Shown: piece by piece, positions 26,486 to 34,084 of the stretch
Layout: each line of letters opens with the position of its first letter
How positions within the stretch are numbered: the stretch's first letter is position 1
Assembly: GCF_003660395.1 (NCBI RefSeq)
Contig: NZ_QXQT01000017.1
Span: forward strand, 1-35,159
Reading direction: 5' to 3'
DNA length: 35,159 bases
Source of the DNA: Helicobacter vulpis
Lineage (GTDB): Bacteria; Campylobacterota; Campylobacteria; Campylobacterales; Helicobacteraceae
Program-made: the position numbers and the translations under genes
Notes under the pieces: generated by a model
The model's input: only the letters and a program-made list of their open reading frames with translations
The model's database searches: none
What the model was told of the DNA's origin: nothing

Positions 26486-27289
26486 CTAGCCTTTTGTTAA
26501 GATAAAGTAAGCGCGCAAGGGGGGGTCATAACCCTCCAGCGTTTTCGTCCCGCTTGGGTCTAAAAAATGCTCCAAACTCAAGCCCTCAATCCATGCGCTC
26601 TTGCGCTGTTCTTGTGTGGTGGTGGGGCGTTTGGCAAGCATAGTACAAGTGCTAAAGCCCGCTTTAAACGCCCAATTTTGCAAGGCACCAGGGCTGGGGA
26701 TGAAATAGACATTGCGCATTTTAGCATAGGTGCGCGGGCAGAGCGCGACCTCTAGGGGGCTTTCATAAATGAGGGTGTCCAAAACCAGCACACCTTCTTG
26801 ATTAAGCCCCATGTGCAAGGCTTTGAGCGCGCTATGGGGGTCTTTTCTGTGGTAGAGCACCCCCAAACAAAAGATCACATCAAAGCGTTTTGGATAAGTA
26901 CGCAGATTCTCCACCCCCAAACTCTCATAGAGAATATCAAGCCCCAAGAGCGCGTTTAAATATTCAAATTGCGCCCTATACAGCGCACTAGGATCAAACC
27001 CGCTCAAGCTTGCACAAGCCTGCTTAGCCATACAAAAGAGGTGGTAGCCATTATTACAGCCCACATCAGCGACATGCTTACCTCTTAAATCTAGGCAATC
27101 TTTGAGAAGATCCCATTTAAAATCACTCCGCCATTCGCTTTGGATTTTAAAGCCCCGATCGTGTTGTTCTAGCATGAAGGGACCCTTGCGCCATGGGCGC
27201 AAAGCCCATGCCCTTTCATAAAGCAAATCTAGGTCTACCCCCTCGCTTAAGAAAATACGCAAACCCTGATCTAAGCAATAATTAGCCAA
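26486..27289 (-). CDS. cmoB: tRNA U34 carboxymethyltransferase CmoB
   Basis: 267 residues. The SAM site VADVGCNNGYHLFCMA (about residue 96) with the Cys-Asn-Asn variant, FSEL-type IFCLGVLYHRKDPHSALKAL, and VLDTLIYESPLEVALCP are CmoB features; it uses carboxy-SAM to make cmo5U34 in tRNA. The N-terminal part is shorter than in E. coli, as in other Helicobacter forms (HP0419). Its start overlaps the upstream gene by 8 nt. Confidence 0.85.
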   Translation of the reverse strand: MANYCLDQGLRIFLSEGVDLDLLYERAWALRPWRKGPFMLEQHDRGFKIQSEWRSDFKWDLLKDCLDLRGKHVADVGCNNGYHLFCMAKQACASLSGFDPSALYRAQFEYLNALLGLDILYESLGVENLRTYPKRFDVIFCLGVLYHRKDPHSALKALHMGLNQEGVLVLDTLIYESPLEVALCPRTYAKMRNVYFIPSPGALQNWAFKAGFSTCTMLAKRPTTTQEQRKSAWIEGLSLEHFLDPSGTKTLEGYDPPLRAYFILTKG

Positions 27290-28226
27290 ATAAGCTCCCC
27301 TGCTGGGGTCTACACGCCAACAGCGCGCCTATGTCCACACCCCCCAAGACAAAACCCAGAGTAAAGGGAGCGCGCAGTAAAATTTTCAAATGATTGAGAT
27401 CGCAGTAGAGTTGGTGGGCGATCTCTAGGGGGGTGGGGGTGAAAATTTCTATATGGTGCCAAGGGGCGTTTGTGCGGGTGTGATCAAGGAGCGCGCGCAT
27501 GTGATCCAAGAGCACCCCTCCCACAAGCACCTTACAGCCATGCGCACAGGGCTCTAGCGCGTCATTAGTGTAAAAGGCGCGCATGAAGGGCAACATGCCC
27601 AAGTGGTCTAATTGCGCGCACACCCCCAACGCCTCACAAGCAAGGAGCGCGCGGGCTAATTGCGGGGCATAGAAACTAGGCAATTTGAGATCAAAACGCA
27701 CGCCCTGATAGAGAACACTCAAGTTAAAGAGTTGGGCTAACAAGATTTGAAAGGGCGGAGCACCCTCTAGGTCTAACTCCTTTTCAAAAAAACTCTTAAA
27801 AGCGGGGGTGTGCGCCACAATGCAAGAAACTTCTAAAAGGGATAGGTTCAGCAGCTCCACACTCTCCCCCTCAAACAACACTACATGTTTGGCATGCAAA
27901 ATCCTAGAAAGAATGGCAAACTCCACTGCGTCAACACAGAGTAGACGCACCCCCAATAAGTGGTAGCGCAATAATCTCTCTAGAGCTTTAGCCACTTGGG
28001 GCACAAAGATCCACGCAATTTCTGGATCACTAATGCCCATGTCCTGATCGTAAAGCACCCCATAAGCCCCGCATGCTAGCGCCTGCGCGATGTCTTGAGG
28101 GTGTAGGGCGATAAAGAGCCCCCCTTGCGTGTTCTTAGGGTCTGTACTGACATGGCTAAAGGCGCGCACACAGGGCGCGCTTTTAAGCACCCCCCTAGTG
28201 ATCTCCACCACCTCAGCCACATGCAC
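27282..28226 (-). CDS. MurF N-terminal-domain-like protein lacking the ATP site
   Basis: 314 residues, GTG start coupled to metG as TAGTG. The segment SHVSTDPKNTQGGLFIAL (about residues 24-41), followed by AQALACGAYGVLYDQD, resembles the UDP-sugar-binding N-domain of MurF, where the pattern is T-D-T-R...G-x-L-F-x-A-L then A-x-x-x-G-A. The Mur ligase P-loop (G-x-x-G-K-[TS]) that should follow is absent: LLCVDAVEFAILSRI stands in its place, and the rest looks unlike a ligase. Probable HP0418 counterpart. It may bind a nucleotide sugar or have lost catalysis; function unknown. Confidence 0.65.
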   Translation of the reverse strand: MHVAEVVEITRGVLKSAPCVRAFSHVSTDPKNTQGGLFIALHPQDIAQALACGAYGVLYDQDMGISDPEIAWIFVPQVAKALERLLRYHLLGVRLLCVDAVEFAILSRILHAKHVVLFEGESVELLNLSLLEVSCIVAHTPAFKSFFEKELDLEGAPPFQILLAQLFNLSVLYQGVRFDLKLPSFYAPQLARALLACEALGVCAQLDHLGMLPFMRAFYTNDALEPCAHGCKVLVGGVLLDHMRALLDHTRTNAPWHHIEIFTPTPLEIAHQLYCDLNHLKILLRAPFTLGFVLGGVDIGALLACRPQQGSLFG

Positions 28227-30064
28227 TAGCTAATGGCACTCCCATTTTTCATAGGGGTTAGAGGCGCGATCAGACTTAAATGCTCCCCATCCCCAGCGCT
28301 TAAAACCATGCCCTCACTCAGCACCCCTAACATTTTGCGCGGCTCTAAATTCACCAAGGCGCACACCTGTTGCCCCTCTAGAGTTTTGGGCGCGTAATGC
28401 TTGGCAATCCCAGAGAGAATGACGCGCACCCTATCCCCAAAATCCACGCGCAACAATAGGAGTTTGTCGCTCTGCTCTAGCTTTTCTACACTCACCACCT
28501 GCCCTACGCGAATCTCTAGCTTTTGAAAATCTTTTAAGCTGATAGTTTGGGTTTTGGGCTTGGGGGCTTGGATCAATTCTAAGCGGGGGAAAAGGGGCGG
28601 GGTTTTGGCAATCACGAAGGCATCTAAAAAAGGATTTTCTTGGATACGCCCAAACGCTTCAGCCTCTAGCTTTAAACCTAGGATGTCGGCTAGCTTGCGC
28701 GCGCTCTGTGGGATCACAGGGTAGAGGTAGTAGGTCGCTTTGGCTAGCAGGGCCGCGACAAGCCCTAACAACGCCATGATCTTGGCTTGATCGCGCATTT
28801 TCCATGGCTCATCGCGCGCGATGAGCGCATTAGCTCCCTCAAAGACTTTCCACAGATCCTCTAGGTATTTATGGGGCTGCATCTCTTGCATGCTCGCTTC
28901 TAGGGGCTCAAAAAGCGCGCTCAGGGTGGCGTAATCTTGGGCATAGTGTTGCAAAACCTGCGCGCTTTCAATGCGCCCTTCAAAATAACGCCACGCCATG
29001 CCGCTCAAGCGTTGCAACAAATTCCCTAAAGTGTTGCTCAAATCCGCATTGGAGCGGCGCAACAACGCCTCAAGGCTAAAATCCCCATCCTGCCCTAAGG
29101 GCACTTCACGCAAGAGAAAATAGCGCAAGGGGTCCTTGCCGTAATTTTGCGCCACTTCTTGGGCGTTGATCACATTGCCAATACTCTTGCTCATCTTCAC
29201 GCCCTCAATGGTCCACCACCCGTGTACACAGAGATGTTTGAATAAGGGCAACCCTAAACTCATCAAAAACGCGGGCCAATAAATGGCATGGAAGCGCAAA
29301 ATATCCTTGCCCACTACATGGATGGCATGGTTGAAATAGCCCATCTTCTCCCCATGCGGATAACCCAGCGCGCTCACATAATTGAGCAACGCGTCCAACC
29401 AAACATAGATGACATGCTTGGGGTCTTTGCATGTGGGGGGGAGCTTGATCCCCCATTCAAAACTGGTGCGCGTGATGGAGAGATCGTGCAAGCCCTGTTC
29501 AATAAAGCGCAACACCTCAGGCGCGCGGCTGGTGGGTAAAATGGCTCTAGGGTTTTTGGCGTAAAACTCTAACAAGGGCTCTTGATACTGGCTTAATCTA
29601 AAAAAATAGCTCTCTTCTTCTAAGATGCTTGTTTCTCTCTGACAATCTGGACAACGCGCGTGGTTAGCCACAAAACTCTCACAACTCACACAATAAGCTC
29701 CCTTGTAAGTGCCTTTGTAAATATCGCCCTGTTCTAGCATGGTAACAAAGGCGCGTTGCACAGCTAGGACATGCGCGCTGTCTGTGGTGCGGATAAAATG
29801 ATCGTAACTAATGTCAAAGAAATCCCATTGTGATCTAAAATGCGCGCTGATTTGAGAGGCGTATTCTAGAGGGCTTAACCCATGTTTTTGGGCGCTCAGG
29901 GCGATCTTTTGTCCATGTTCGTCCGTACCTGTCAAAAAGAACACTTCATGCCCGCGCAGGGTGTGGTGCCTTGTGAGCATGTCGGCAATAAAAGTGGTGT
30001 AGGCATGCCCTAAATGCGGGACATCATTAACATAGTAAATGGGCGTAGAGACCAGTTTTTGCAT
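28226..30064 (-). CDS. metG: Methionyl-tRNA synthetase
   Basis: 612 residues from the ATG at 30064 (MQKLVSTPIYYVNDVPHLGH). HLGH is the HIGH signature, KMSKSIGN the KMSKS loop, and CVSCESFVANHARCPDC a zinc knuckle. The C-terminal 100 or so residues (FQKLEIRVGQVVSVEKLEQ) form the tRNA-binding dimerisation domain, which E. coli MetG also has. AAAGG before 30064 rules out the 12-residue longer form. It heads the five-gene unit ending at the glucosyltransferase. Confidence 0.97.
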   Translation of the reverse strand: MQKLVSTPIYYVNDVPHLGHAYTTFIADMLTRHHTLRGHEVFFLTGTDEHGQKIALSAQKHGLSPLEYASQISAHFRSQWDFFDISYDHFIRTTDSAHVLAVQRAFVTMLEQGDIYKGTYKGAYCVSCESFVANHARCPDCQRETSILEEESYFFRLSQYQEPLLEFYAKNPRAILPTSRAPEVLRFIEQGLHDLSITRTSFEWGIKLPPTCKDPKHVIYVWLDALLNYVSALGYPHGEKMGYFNHAIHVVGKDILRFHAIYWPAFLMSLGLPLFKHLCVHGWWTIEGVKMSKSIGNVINAQEVAQNYGKDPLRYFLLREVPLGQDGDFSLEALLRRSNADLSNTLGNLLQRLSGMAWRYFEGRIESAQVLQHYAQDYATLSALFEPLEASMQEMQPHKYLEDLWKVFEGANALIARDEPWKMRDQAKIMALLGLVAALLAKATYYLYPVIPQSARKLADILGLKLEAEAFGRIQENPFLDAFVIAKTPPLFPRLELIQAPKPKTQTISLKDFQKLEIRVGQVVSVEKLEQSDKLLLLRVDFGDRVRVILSGIAKHYAPKTLEGQQVCALVNLEPRKMLGVLSEGMVLSAGDGEHLSLIAPLTPMKNGSAIS

Positions 30065-30089
30065 GCGTCTGCCTTTAAGTCTAAAAGCA

Positions 30090-30095
30090 TATAAT
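30090..30095 (+). promoter_or_regulatory. -10 element (TATAAT) for cfa
   Basis: Perfect TATAAT about 18 nt before the cfa start, overlapping the divergent metG promoter region. Confidence 0.6.
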
Positions 30096-30112
30096 AGCAC
30101 AAAAGGAGATTG

Positions 30113-31282
30113 ATGTTAGCTAAGGTGTTTTTAAAATCCATGTTCAAGCGCTTTAAGAATGGGGATTATCGCATCATTTTCTGGGATAAAGAAGTGTATC
30201 TCAACGGCACAAAAACCCCTAAATTCACCATCAAATTCAACCGCCCCCTGAAAATGAGCGACATCAAAAAAGACATGTCTTTGACCATTGCAGAAGCGTA
30301 TATGGATGGTGTGATTGACATTGAAGGTTCTATGGACGCGGTGATGCGTGTGCTCTACTTGCAGACCCACTATACACACCTACACAAACACGATAGCGCG
30401 ATACCCATCCAACAGCCCAATAAAGAGAGTTCTAATATCCAAAGCCATTATGATTTGGGCAATGATTTTTACAAGCTTTGGCTAGATGAAACTTTGAGTT
30501 ATTCTTGCGCCTATTTTAAAACGCCAAAGGACACCCTCTATCAAGCCCAATTACAAAAACTCGATCACACGCTCAAAAAACTCGATCTCAAGCAGGGCGA
30601 AAAACTCTTAGATATTGGCTGTGGTTGGGGCTATCTCTCGATTCGGGCGGCTCAAGAATACAGCGTAGAAGTGGTGGGTATCACGATCTCAGAAGAGCAA
30701 TTCAAGCAGGCTAGCCAACGGGTTAAGGACATGGGCTTAGAGGATCGCGTTACAATCAGACTTTTAAATTACCAAGATTTAGATGGCATGCACGAGCGCT
30801 TTGACAAGGTGGTGAGTGTGGGGATGTTTGAACATGTGGGCAAAGAGAACCTGCCCTTTTATTTCAAGAAGGTCAAAGAAGTGTTAAAAGTGGGGGGGAC
30901 TTTCTTGCTACACTCCATCTTGTGTTGCTTTGAGGGCACTACGAATGCGTGGATTGACAAATACATTTTCCCGGGGGGGTATCTGCCCTCTTTAAGAGAG
31001 GTGATTTCTATCAGCGCTGAGAGCGATTTTCATTTAGTCTTAGCCGAGAGTTTGCGCCTGCACTATGCCAAAACCCTAGACATTTGGTATCAAAACTTTT
31101 GCGCCCATGAGGAGATCATCAAGAGCATGTATGATGCGCGTTTTGTGCGCATGTGGGGGCTGTATTTGAATAGCTGTGCTTCTGCTTTTCGCGTGGGGAG
31201 TGTGGACCTCTACCAACTTTTATTCACCCATAGCGTGGACAACAACATTCCCCTGACCCATGAATACATCTACAAGCCCTAA
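30113..31282 (+). CDS. cfa: Cyclopropane-fatty-acyl-phospholipid synthase
   Basis: 389 residues from the ATG at 30113, chosen over the TTG at 30110 because AAAAGGAG (30101-30108) is spaced 4-5 nt. Motifs: NIQSHYDLGNDFYKLWLD, SYSCAYF, SAM site LLDIGCGWGYLSIRAA, VVSVGMFEHVG and IFPGGYLPSL. It methylenates unsaturated phospholipid acyl chains at the membrane, giving acid and drug tolerance in gastric Helicobacter (HP0416). Divergent from metG, as in H. pylori. An unusually short, hydrophilic N-terminal lipid-binding domain is normal for this clade. Confidence 0.95.
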   Translation: MLAKVFLKSMFKRFKNGDYRIIFWDKEVYLNGTKTPKFTIKFNRPLKMSDIKKDMSLTIAEAYMDGVIDIEGSMDAVMRVLYLQTHYTHLHKHDSAIPIQQPNKESSNIQSHYDLGNDFYKLWLDETLSYSCAYFKTPKDTLYQAQLQKLDHTLKKLDLKQGEKLLDIGCGWGYLSIRAAQEYSVEVVGITISEEQFKQASQRVKDMGLEDRVTIRLLNYQDLDGMHERFDKVVSVGMFEHVGKENLPFYFKKVKEVLKVGGTFLLHSILCCFEGTTNAWIDKYIFPGGYLPSLREVISISAESDFHLVLAESLRLHYAKTLDIWYQNFCAHEEIIKSMYDARFVRMWGLYLNSCASAFRVGSVDLYQLLFTHSVDNNIPLTHEYIYKP

Positions 31283-31301
31283 AAAAGTAAAGCGATCGCA
31301 A

Positions 31302-32183
31302 TTAATCCTGCAAGCTACAGATAATTGCTTTACAGATTTTTAGATAGCGTAGAGGAGTGTTACGGTATTTTTCTTGCCAAGTTTCAAAAGAGACACAATC
31401 AAAAAATAACCCAAAGAATTTTAATGTGCGCATACTAGGAGATGTCCCTAAGAGTAAAGTTCCATCTCTAGTCTTCTTTAAATGTCTGATCTCAAATCTA
31501 TGCGGAAAGCAAGAGGCTATAAAATTACCGTAGGTCTCATACTCGCTAAAGCCACTGCATGAAAGATCTGATAAGGCTATGCTATCTAGAATAATGTGCC
31601 ACCATTGCGATCTCTCTCTCTCTCTCTCTCTTAGCAGCATTAGACGATCTAATAGTTCCAAAACCAATGGTTTTTCCAGCAACAAATGTTCGGCGATAAA
31701 GGAAAAATCCACTTGTTTTTTGAGTCCTAGTAGTTTGTACATTGTGTCAAAGTAAGGTTGGTGGTACTCTGAAGTCGTGTCGATTAAAACTTTTTCTCCC
31801 TTTGTAAAAGCATGAATTTTACGCAAAGGTGCGCAATCTGCATCCCAAACAAGGTATTGAGGGCCAACTAAATTAGTAGATGCGACAGCATATTTTAAAA
31901 ACTGCTGGAAATACCAACCCGTTCTTTGCAAGAGCGCACCTCTAGATTTCATGTACTGGTACACGCTTTCAAAGTTTAAACCCTCAACCACCTGATCTTC
32001 ATCTATCAATTTTATTTTGTCATTTTTAAGCTGCACTTGGGAAAAATTTTTCCGATGTGTCAAGATGAGAATTTTCTGATAAGGGAGGTTTTTTAATACA
32101 AAAGGGAGGACTATCTTGGTAAAAATAGGAACGAGATCCGTCTTAAGGGGAATCACAATATCTACTAGAGTTGCCTTAGACAC
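31302..32183 (-). CDS. Putative glycosyltransferase with in-frame (CT)10 tract
   Basis: 293 residues, GTG start with GAGGG upstream. VDIVIPLKTDLVPIFTKIVL then ILILTHRKNF resembles the opening of GT-A enzymes; GPQYLVWDADCAPLRK holds an Asp-x-Asp at residue about 115, a nucleotide-sugar metal site. It resembles the DUF6492 glycosyltransferase-like class; I cannot assign donor or acceptor. In the middle, (AG)10 encodes an Arg-Glu run (LLRERERERSQWW), intact here. A change of one or two repeats would break the frame, so this looks like a switchable surface-sugar gene. It is convergent with cfa and last of the accessory cluster. Composition is more AT-rich than the genes to its left. Confidence 0.65.
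   Translation of the reverse strand: MSKATLVDIVIPLKTDLVPIFTKIVLPFVLKNLPYQKILILTHRKNFSQVQLKNDKIKLIDEDQVVEGLNFESVYQYMKSRGALLQRTGWYFQQFLKYAVASTNLVGPQYLVWDADCAPLRKIHAFTKGEKVLIDTTSEYHQPYFDTMYKLLGLKKQVDFSFIAEHLLLEKPLVLELLDRLMLLRERERERSQWWHIILDSIALSDLSCSGFSEYETYGNFIASCFPHRFEIRHLKKTRDGTLLLGTSPSMRTLKFFGLFFDCVSFETWQEKYRNTPLRYLKICKAIICSLQD
31611..31631 (-). repeat. (CT)10 dinucleotide tract in the glycosyltransferase gene
   Basis: Plus strand TC repeated ten times plus a T. It lies about 190 codons into the gene and codes Arg-Glu repeats in the present frame. Length and position match contingency repeats of phase-variable LPS genes in Helicobacter. Confidence 0.9.
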
Positions 32184-32288
32184 AAAGAACCCTCGCTAAG
32201 GATCAAAACAACGCCCCAAGACCTCCCATAGCCCCACTTTCTCATACATGCAACCCCTACGCGGTAACCCCCATAGCATCCTAGATAC

Positions 32289-32576
32289 CTATGCTTTGAA
32301 GGGGCACATGGTCCTATCCTTTAGCATGGTTTTAATCATATAGTCTTCGCTCTGTTGATGTCTATGGTGCAGGTAAAATACCCTAGCTTGAAAATCTTGA
32401 CACACGAGCGTATGCACCAAATCGAGCGCGCGCAACTCGTCTTCTAGCTTGACACAGGGAACATAACGGATATAAAAGTAAAACCCCCCTTCAAAATATT
32501 CTGAGAAATTATAACCCCTTTTCTCCAAAAGGGAGGGAAGACGCATTCTAGATTTCACCACACATGCTTCTGACAC
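32289..32576 (-). CDS. Small cytoplasmic protein B, tandem paralogue
   Basis: 95 residues from a GTG at 32576, chosen because GAGGAGGT lies 5 nt before it and because the sister protein starts at the matching residue (SEACVVKSRM against SEACVIKSRM). A longer GTG/ATG form from 32630 exists. No signal peptide or membrane helix. Conserved with the sister: YFEGGFYFYI, KLEDELRAL, ARVFYLHH and EDYMIKTMLKDRT. I do not recognise the family. Its place after a secreted protein and its duplication would fit an immunity or chaperone role, which is only a guess. Confidence 0.65.
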   Translation of the reverse strand: MSEACVVKSRMRLPSLLEKRGYNFSEYFEGGFYFYIRYVPCVKLEDELRALDLVHTLVCQDFQARVFYLHHRHQQSEDYMIKTMLKDRTMCPFKA

Positions 32577-32636
32577 CACGGACCTCCTCGTTCTTGTTAT
32601 ATCTAGGGCTAGCAAAACCCACTCAACCAAACCCCG

Positions 32637-32909
32637 CTATTCTTTAAAGGGGCGCAGTGTCCTATCTTTTAGCATGGTTTTAATCATGTAATCTTCGCCT
32701 TGTTTATGGCGCAGATAGAAGACTTTTGCCTGAAAATTTTCGCAGACAATATCATGCGCGCTCTGGAGCTCGCGCAACTCCTCTTCAAGACTTGAACAGG
32801 GAGCGTAGATAATATAAAAATAAAAGCCACCCTCAAAACATCTCGAACATCTCGACTCATGGAGATTAGGCAACACCATCCTAGATTTTATCACACATGC
32901 CTCTGACAT
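32637..32909 (-). CDS. Small cytoplasmic protein A, tandem paralogue
   Basis: 90 residues from the ATG at 32909, two bases after the stop of the secreted DRG protein 3, so translation is probably coupled; AAAGGA lies inside that gene. An in-frame start at 32942 would add 11 residues. Shares with protein B the blocks CFEGGFYFYI, SLEEELREL, AKVFYLRH and GEDYMIKTMLKDRT (roughly 60% identity by eye over the core). Not recognised; no membrane segment seen. Confidence 0.7.
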   Translation of the reverse strand: MSEACVIKSRMVLPNLHESRCSRCFEGGFYFYIIYAPCSSLEEELRELQSAHDIVCENFQAKVFYLRHKQGEDYMIKTMLKDRTLRPFKE

Positions 32910-32911
32910 GG

Positions 32912-33358
32912 TTACCAATCCTTTCTTGGTTTCCCATACCATACATGGACTCCATTTCTATCATGTGTATGGTAATGGGTGTAAACTTTAGTTTTCTCTG
33001 TTGCGTTACTAGGGACATTGAACTCTCGAATAGGATTCCTACCCGCGATATTTTTAGCGATAGCTCTATTAGGAGCCATCACACCGGGAATTATCTTATC
33101 ATCTTTTGTTCTCATGTTATGCGCCCTTTCTGGAACCATGGCATCGACCTTGCCCCTTTCCACCATCTCTTTAGCCACCCTCTGGGTTACTTTTTGCTTT
33201 TCTACAAATTTGCCAGCTACGATAGCTCCCAATCTAACCAGCGGCGCGCCTCTATCCTGAACCTCAATTTTAGAATCGCTTTGTCCATCTGCCCTTAGCA
33301 CATCCACAGATACTAGCCCAAGCATGCCAAACAAAGCTGAAAACACACGCCAGCGCAT
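32912..33358 (-). CDS. Sec-signal protein with DRG motif (secreted 3)
   Basis: 148 residues. N-terminal signal peptide MRWRVFSALFGMLGLVSVDV, cleavage around residue 24 (LRADG), then SKIEVQDRGAPLVRLGAIVAG, which aligns with the two other DRG proteins near the window end. The rest is basic (VTQRVAKEMVERGKVDAM; GVMAPNRAIAKNIAGRN) and the C-terminus holds several His (VYTHYHTHDRNGVHVWYG). AGGAGG sits 6 nt before the ATG, an unusually strong site. Followed immediately by protein A. Not recognised; exported location is supported by the leader, activity is unknown. Confidence 0.7.
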   Translation of the reverse strand: MRWRVFSALFGMLGLVSVDVLRADGQSDSKIEVQDRGAPLVRLGAIVAGKFVEKQKVTQRVAKEMVERGKVDAMVPERAHNMRTKDDKIIPGVMAPNRAIAKNIAGRNPIREFNVPSNATEKTKVYTHYHTHDRNGVHVWYGKPRKDW

Positions 33359-33371
33359 CTAAAACCTCCTA

Positions 33372-33386
33372 TAATAATTATTATCT
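33372..33386. promoter_or_regulatory. Fur-box-like palindrome upstream of secreted 3
   Basis: TAATAATTATTATCT matches 12 of 14 defined positions of the H. pylori Fur consensus TAATAATnATTATTA, and forms the perfect palindrome ATAATAATTATTAT at 33371-33384. It abuts the ribosome-binding site. AT-rich palindromes can arise by chance. Confidence 0.35.
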
Positions 33387-33519
33387 TTTTAGGATAATAA
33401 ACATAACTTAATATTGCGCAAGATTCCATTCAGGAAACTAAAAGATACTAGCACCACTTCAAAAAGGGGTAAAATATGCACATTTAGCTAAGACAACACG
33501 GATAAATACAGAACATGAG

Positions 33520-33603
33520 ATGGGAAGCAAGATTAAAGAGAACAAGATTCAAAGAAGCAAACTCTTAACTCCCCCCCTTCACCCCTGCAAAGGCGCGCCC
33601 TAG
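33520..33603 (+). CDS. Possible tiny Lys-rich peptide, copy 1
   Basis: 27 codons (MGSKIKENKIQRSKLL...), divergent from secreted 3. Similar in order of residues to the tiny ORF at 34927 (MKSKTKNKIKESKKL). No good ribosome-binding site. It may mark a duplicated non-coding region rather than a gene. Confidence 0.2.
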   Translation: MGSKIKENKIQRSKLLTPPLHPCKGAP

Positions 33604-33637
33604 CAAGCACACAAGAGCCAATCTCTTGAGCCAAAGC

Positions 33638-34075
33638 CTACCGATGATACGACCACAAAGAGTGCTCTGGATACCCCCGCCAACGTCCAGAGGTCAGCTT
33701 GTTGATCACAAGCACGATCAGAGCCATAGGAACGAGCTGACAAAAACACAATACGATCGCATTGGGCATCCCCCAAAAAGTGGCAAACGCCCAATACACG
33801 GGTAGTGCTCCAAAGAGAATAGCAATAGCGCAGATGATCGAATCATCAAAGCGGGTTTTAAAATACTTCCCCCTCCTGCCAAAACAAGCCTCCCCCAAAA
33901 GCCCCCCACACCACACTACCAACCATAGCCATAGACTATTTTCTGACAGACTTATGTCGCCCCTGCTAATGGATATTGCCGGGAGCATCACGCTCATAAG
34001 CGCGAAATACCGGCCTCTGGCGCGCAAAGTCCATCTTCTAGTCCACCAAGCCCACCAAGACTTAGGCTTTTGCAT
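33638..34075 (-). CDS. Four-helix membrane protein, partner of secreted 2
   Basis: 145 residues: a Trp/Arg-rich start (MQKPKSWWAWWTRRW), then about four hydrophobic segments (YFALMSVMLPAISIS; LWLWLVVWCGGLLGEACF; SIICAIAILFGALPVYWAF; IVLCFCQLVPMALIVLVI) and a polar tail. The ATG is 9 nt after the stop of secreted 2, with AGGGAG between, so the pair is one operon. Not recognised. A small membrane protein next to a small exported Gly-rich peptide recalls bacteriocin immunity or transport pairs; that is an inference from layout only. Confidence 0.6.
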   Translation of the reverse strand: MQKPKSWWAWWTRRWTLRARGRYFALMSVMLPAISISRGDISLSENSLWLWLVVWCGGLLGEACFGRRGKYFKTRFDDSIICAIAILFGALPVYWAFATFWGMPNAIVLCFCQLVPMALIVLVINKLTSGRWRGYPEHSLWSYHR

Positions 34076-34084
34076 ACCGACTCC

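Larger units (their letters stand above)
32289..32909 (-). repeat. Tandem gene duplication (proteins A and B)
   Basis: The two genes are aligned copies in direct orientation, separated by a 60-nt spacer holding a strong ribosome-binding site. DNA similarity is highest near the 3' ends, in the part encoding EDYMIKTMLKDRT. Confidence 0.75.
33359..33637. other. Spacer between the membrane protein and secreted 3
   Basis: About 280 nt, AT-rich near secreted 3. It holds the Fur-like palindrome, the tiny plus-strand ORF and a stretch (about 33470-33600) that resembles 34875-35040 upstream of secreted 1. Confidence 0.5.

Noticed and set aside
32897-33298. 133-residue plus-strand ORF opposite secreted 3
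   Set aside because: The minus frame has a signal peptide, a strong ribosome-binding site and paralogues; this one has none.
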